Assembly: GCA_013361595.1 (NCBI GenBank)
Contig: JABFXT010000246.1
Coordinates: forward strand, 1-7,493
Direction: 5' to 3'
Length of the DNA stretch: 7,493 nt
Source: Nocardia sp.
Lineage (GTDB): Bacteria; Actinomycetota; Actinomycetes; Mycobacteriales; Mycobacteriaceae
The notes under the pieces were generated by a model. It was given only the letters and a program-made list of their open reading frames with translations. It was not told the origin of the DNA and ran no database searches. The position numbers and the translations under genes were made by a program. Of the stretch, positions 6,547-7,493 are shown piece after piece (the stretch's first letter is position 1; each line of letters starts with the position of its first letter).

Positions 6547-7031
6547 CAGCTCGGGCTCTCGGCCCGGATCTCGCTCTCGACGAGGGCGGTGAGCTGATCG
6601 GTGACCGTCCCCCACCCGTATTCGAATCCGAGTTCTTCGTGCCGGGCCCGAGCAGCCGGATCACCGTGCCGGACCAGCACCCGATAGTCGGTACCGTCCG
6701 GGTGGTCCCGCAGGGTGATCTCCGCGGTCATCACGATCTCCCCCGCGGCCGGCCGCCAGCCACTGTCGAGCGCGGTGGTGAAGACCAGGCGTTCCCGTTC
6801 CTCGACCACGAGAAAGCAGGCGTCCAGATGCGGAACGAATTCACCGCCGTCCGCGCTCATCCTGGTCACGAAGGCGCCGGCGGGGCGGGCCTCCAGTCGT
6901 TCGACCCGGCAGCGGGCGGGCGCGGGCAGCCACCAGCGGGCCAGGCTGCCGGGATCGGTCCAGGCGTTCCACACCGCGGCGCGCGGGGCACGGATCACCC
7001 GATGCAGGGCGAGGTCGAGATCAGGGTTCAT
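6546..7031 (-). CDS. SRPBCC (AHSA1/START-like) family protein in an arsR operon
   Basis: A 161-residue cytosolic hydrophobic-ligand-binding fold protein. Family signs: an opening strand LDLALHRVIRAPRAAVWNAWTDPGSLARWW (5-34), where the APRAAVW and TDPxxLARWW patterns are typical of the AHSA1 branch, then GGEFVPHLDACFLVVEERERLVFTTA (62-87) and the C-terminal helix GWGTVTDQLTALVESEI (139-155) that covers the ligand cavity. Length matches family members (about 140-165). Translation starts at ATG 7031, with GGAG 7 nt upstream, and overlaps the arsR stop by 11 nt, so the two are coupled. An in-frame ATG at 7094 would extend it 21 residues into arsR and has no support. ArsR plus AHSA1 pairs are very common in actinobacteria, and the physiological ligand is usually unknown. 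Confidence 0.9.
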   Translation of the reverse strand: MNPDLDLALHRVIRAPRAAVWNAWTDPGSLARWWLPAPARCRVERLEARPAGAFVTRMSADGGEFVPHLDACFLVVEERERLVFTTALDSGWRPAAGEIVMTAEITLRDHPDGTDYRVLVRHGDPAARARHEELGFEYGWGTVTDQLTALVESEIRAESPS

Positions 7032-7365
7032 CGGTGGACTCCAGGGTTTCGAGGAGGAATTGTTCGAGTCGGTCGGTGCGGTCTTCCCAGACACGCCGCT
7101 GTTCGGCCAGCCAGCCGTCGATCAGCGCGAACCGTTCGCGATCGAGCTCGCACTGCCGCACCCGCCCGGTCTTGACCGTCCGGATCAGCCCGCTGTCCTC
7201 CAGCACGCGCAGGTGCTTCATGAACGACGGCAGGGTGATCGGCAGATCCTGTGCCAGTTCGCCGACACTGGCCGGACCGGCCCCGAGTCGCTGGACCACC
7301 CGCCGCCGGGAAGGGTCCGACAGCGCCGCGAACACGCTGTCCAGCGACTCCAAATACTTAGCCAT
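7021..7365 (-). CDS. ArsR/SdpR-type winged helix-turn-helix regulator, non-metal type
   Basis: A 114-residue homodimeric repressor. N-terminal LDSVFAALSDPSRRRVVQRLGAG (8-30) is the classic ArsR opening. The DNA-binding helix-turn-helix is SVGELAQDLPITLPSFMKHLRVLEDSGLI (33-61), with recognition helix about 44-55, then the wing RTVKTGRVRQCELD (62-75), and a C-terminal dimer helix to residue 114. The CxC metal site of arsenic and cadmium sensors in the recognition region is absent (only C72), so metal sensing is unlikely. This fits the SdpR-like group that pairs with AHSA1 proteins. The start at 7365 is fixed by the promoter and by the palindrome centred at the codon. Upstream in-frame codons to 7473 are leader. 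Probably autoregulated through the 26-bp palindrome. Confidence 0.92.
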   Translation of the reverse strand: MAKYLESLDSVFAALSDPSRRRVVQRLGAGPASVGELAQDLPITLPSFMKHLRVLEDSGLIRTVKTGRVRQCELDRERFALIDGWLAEQRRVWEDRTDRLEQFLLETLESTDEP

Positions 7366-7378
7366 ATGGCTAAGTATT
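7353..7378. promoter_or_regulatory. Perfect 26-bp palindrome at the arsR start codon (candidate ArsR operator)
   Basis: Every base from 7353 to 7378 pairs symmetrically about 7365.5, with core TTAGCCATATGGCTAA (7358-7373). The arsR ATG (7365-7363) begins at the centre, so codons 1-5 read from one half of the operator while the other half carries most of the -10. This is a textbook steric autorepression site for a dimeric winged-helix protein. Binding by this ArsR is inferred. Confidence 0.85.
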
Positions 7379-7402
7379 AACCGATACCTCCTCTCGTCGC
7401 AA
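7374..7402 (-). promoter_or_regulatory. arsR promoter, near-leaderless
   Basis: On the minus strand, TTGCGA (7402-7397) is followed after 17 bp by TAATAC (7379-7374). The predicted +1 is near 7367, two bases before the ATG. The -10 lies almost wholly inside the palindrome. A GAGGAGG at about 7392-7386 is too far (about 20 nt) from the ATG to act as a ribosome site. Confidence 0.6.
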
Positions 7403-7462
7403 GACCCACCGGCCGAGTGGCCACCACCCGACGCCGAACAGCGCGACCCCCGGCCGAATGAC

Positions 7463-7488
7463 TGTCGCGACAAAAACTGTCTAGACAG
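7463..7488. promoter_or_regulatory. Tandem related palindromes at the right edge (candidate operators of an outside gene)
   Basis: TGTCGCGACA (7463-7472) and CTGTCTAGACAG (7477-7488) are both perfect and share CTGTC-N2-GACA, with centres 15 bp apart and AAAA between. A -10-like TATA begins at 7490, cut by the window edge. The form suits a TetR-family or similar dimeric regulator of a gene to the right. Confidence 0.55.
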
Positions 7489-7493
7489 CTATA

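Noticed and set aside
5808..7175. 455-residue plus-strand frame crossing several genes
   Set aside because: It runs out of frame through the HxlR gene and antisense through the secreted-peptide, SRPBCC and arsR genes, all of which have recognisable products or start signals. Arg/Pro-rich shadow.
7384..7394. GAGGAGG ribosome site for a longer ArsR protein
   Set aside because: No ATG, GTG or TTG lies in frame at 5-9 nt from it, and the ATG at 7365 is about 20 nt away. The promoter spacing also places it inside the -35/-10 spacer.

Overview
The window is GC-rich, compact, and has the codon use of a high-GC actinobacterium. The partial PheS, the GT87 membrane mannosyltransferase-like gene, and the several TANNNT -10 elements placed so that transcription would start at or next to the start codon all suggest a mycolate-containing member of the Mycobacteriales. 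Nocardia is my best guess, from the overall look of the PheS protein, but the genus is an inference. I see no tRNA, rRNA, CRISPR array, transposase or insertion-sequence end.

Left part (1-2216): the 5' two-thirds of pheS (minus strand, running off the left edge) is divergent from a GT87 polytopic glycosyltransferase. A strong 14/15-bp hairpin at the GT87 stop separates it from the next, convergent gene.

Middle (2239-4352): a drug-efflux module. A 14-TM DHA2-type MFS exporter (minus) is divergent from a TetR-family repressor (plus). The 98-bp spacer holds a near-consensus exporter promoter and two identical 13-bp elements that look like the repressor's operators.

Centre-right (4404-6133): a SpoU/TrmH-family RNA methyltransferase (minus) converges on tetR. 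On the other side it is divergent from a translationally coupled pair, an NTF2/SnoaL-like protein and an HxlR-family regulator (plus). A perfect 17-bp inverted repeat covers the -10 element of that pair and ends at its start codon.

Right part (6135-7493): a 64-residue predicted secreted peptide with a CPLC motif (minus) ends 1 bp from the HxlR gene. It is followed by an arsR-SRPBCC/AHSA1 operon (minus), whose start codon and promoter lie in a perfect 26-bp palindrome. A hairpin below the operon is a likely terminator. Two related palindromes at the right edge probably are operators for a gene outside the window.

How it fits together: pheS and the RNA methyltransferase are translation-related housekeeping genes that lie close to each other in mycobacteria. 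Here they are separated by GT87 and the efflux module, and the methyltransferase is followed on its 5' side by two more regulator-effector pairs. Three separate regulator families (TetR, HxlR, ArsR) each sit beside one effector gene and beside their own candidate operator. I found no convincing evidence of a single multi-gene novel system. The most notable signals are the operator architectures and the small secreted CPLC peptide.
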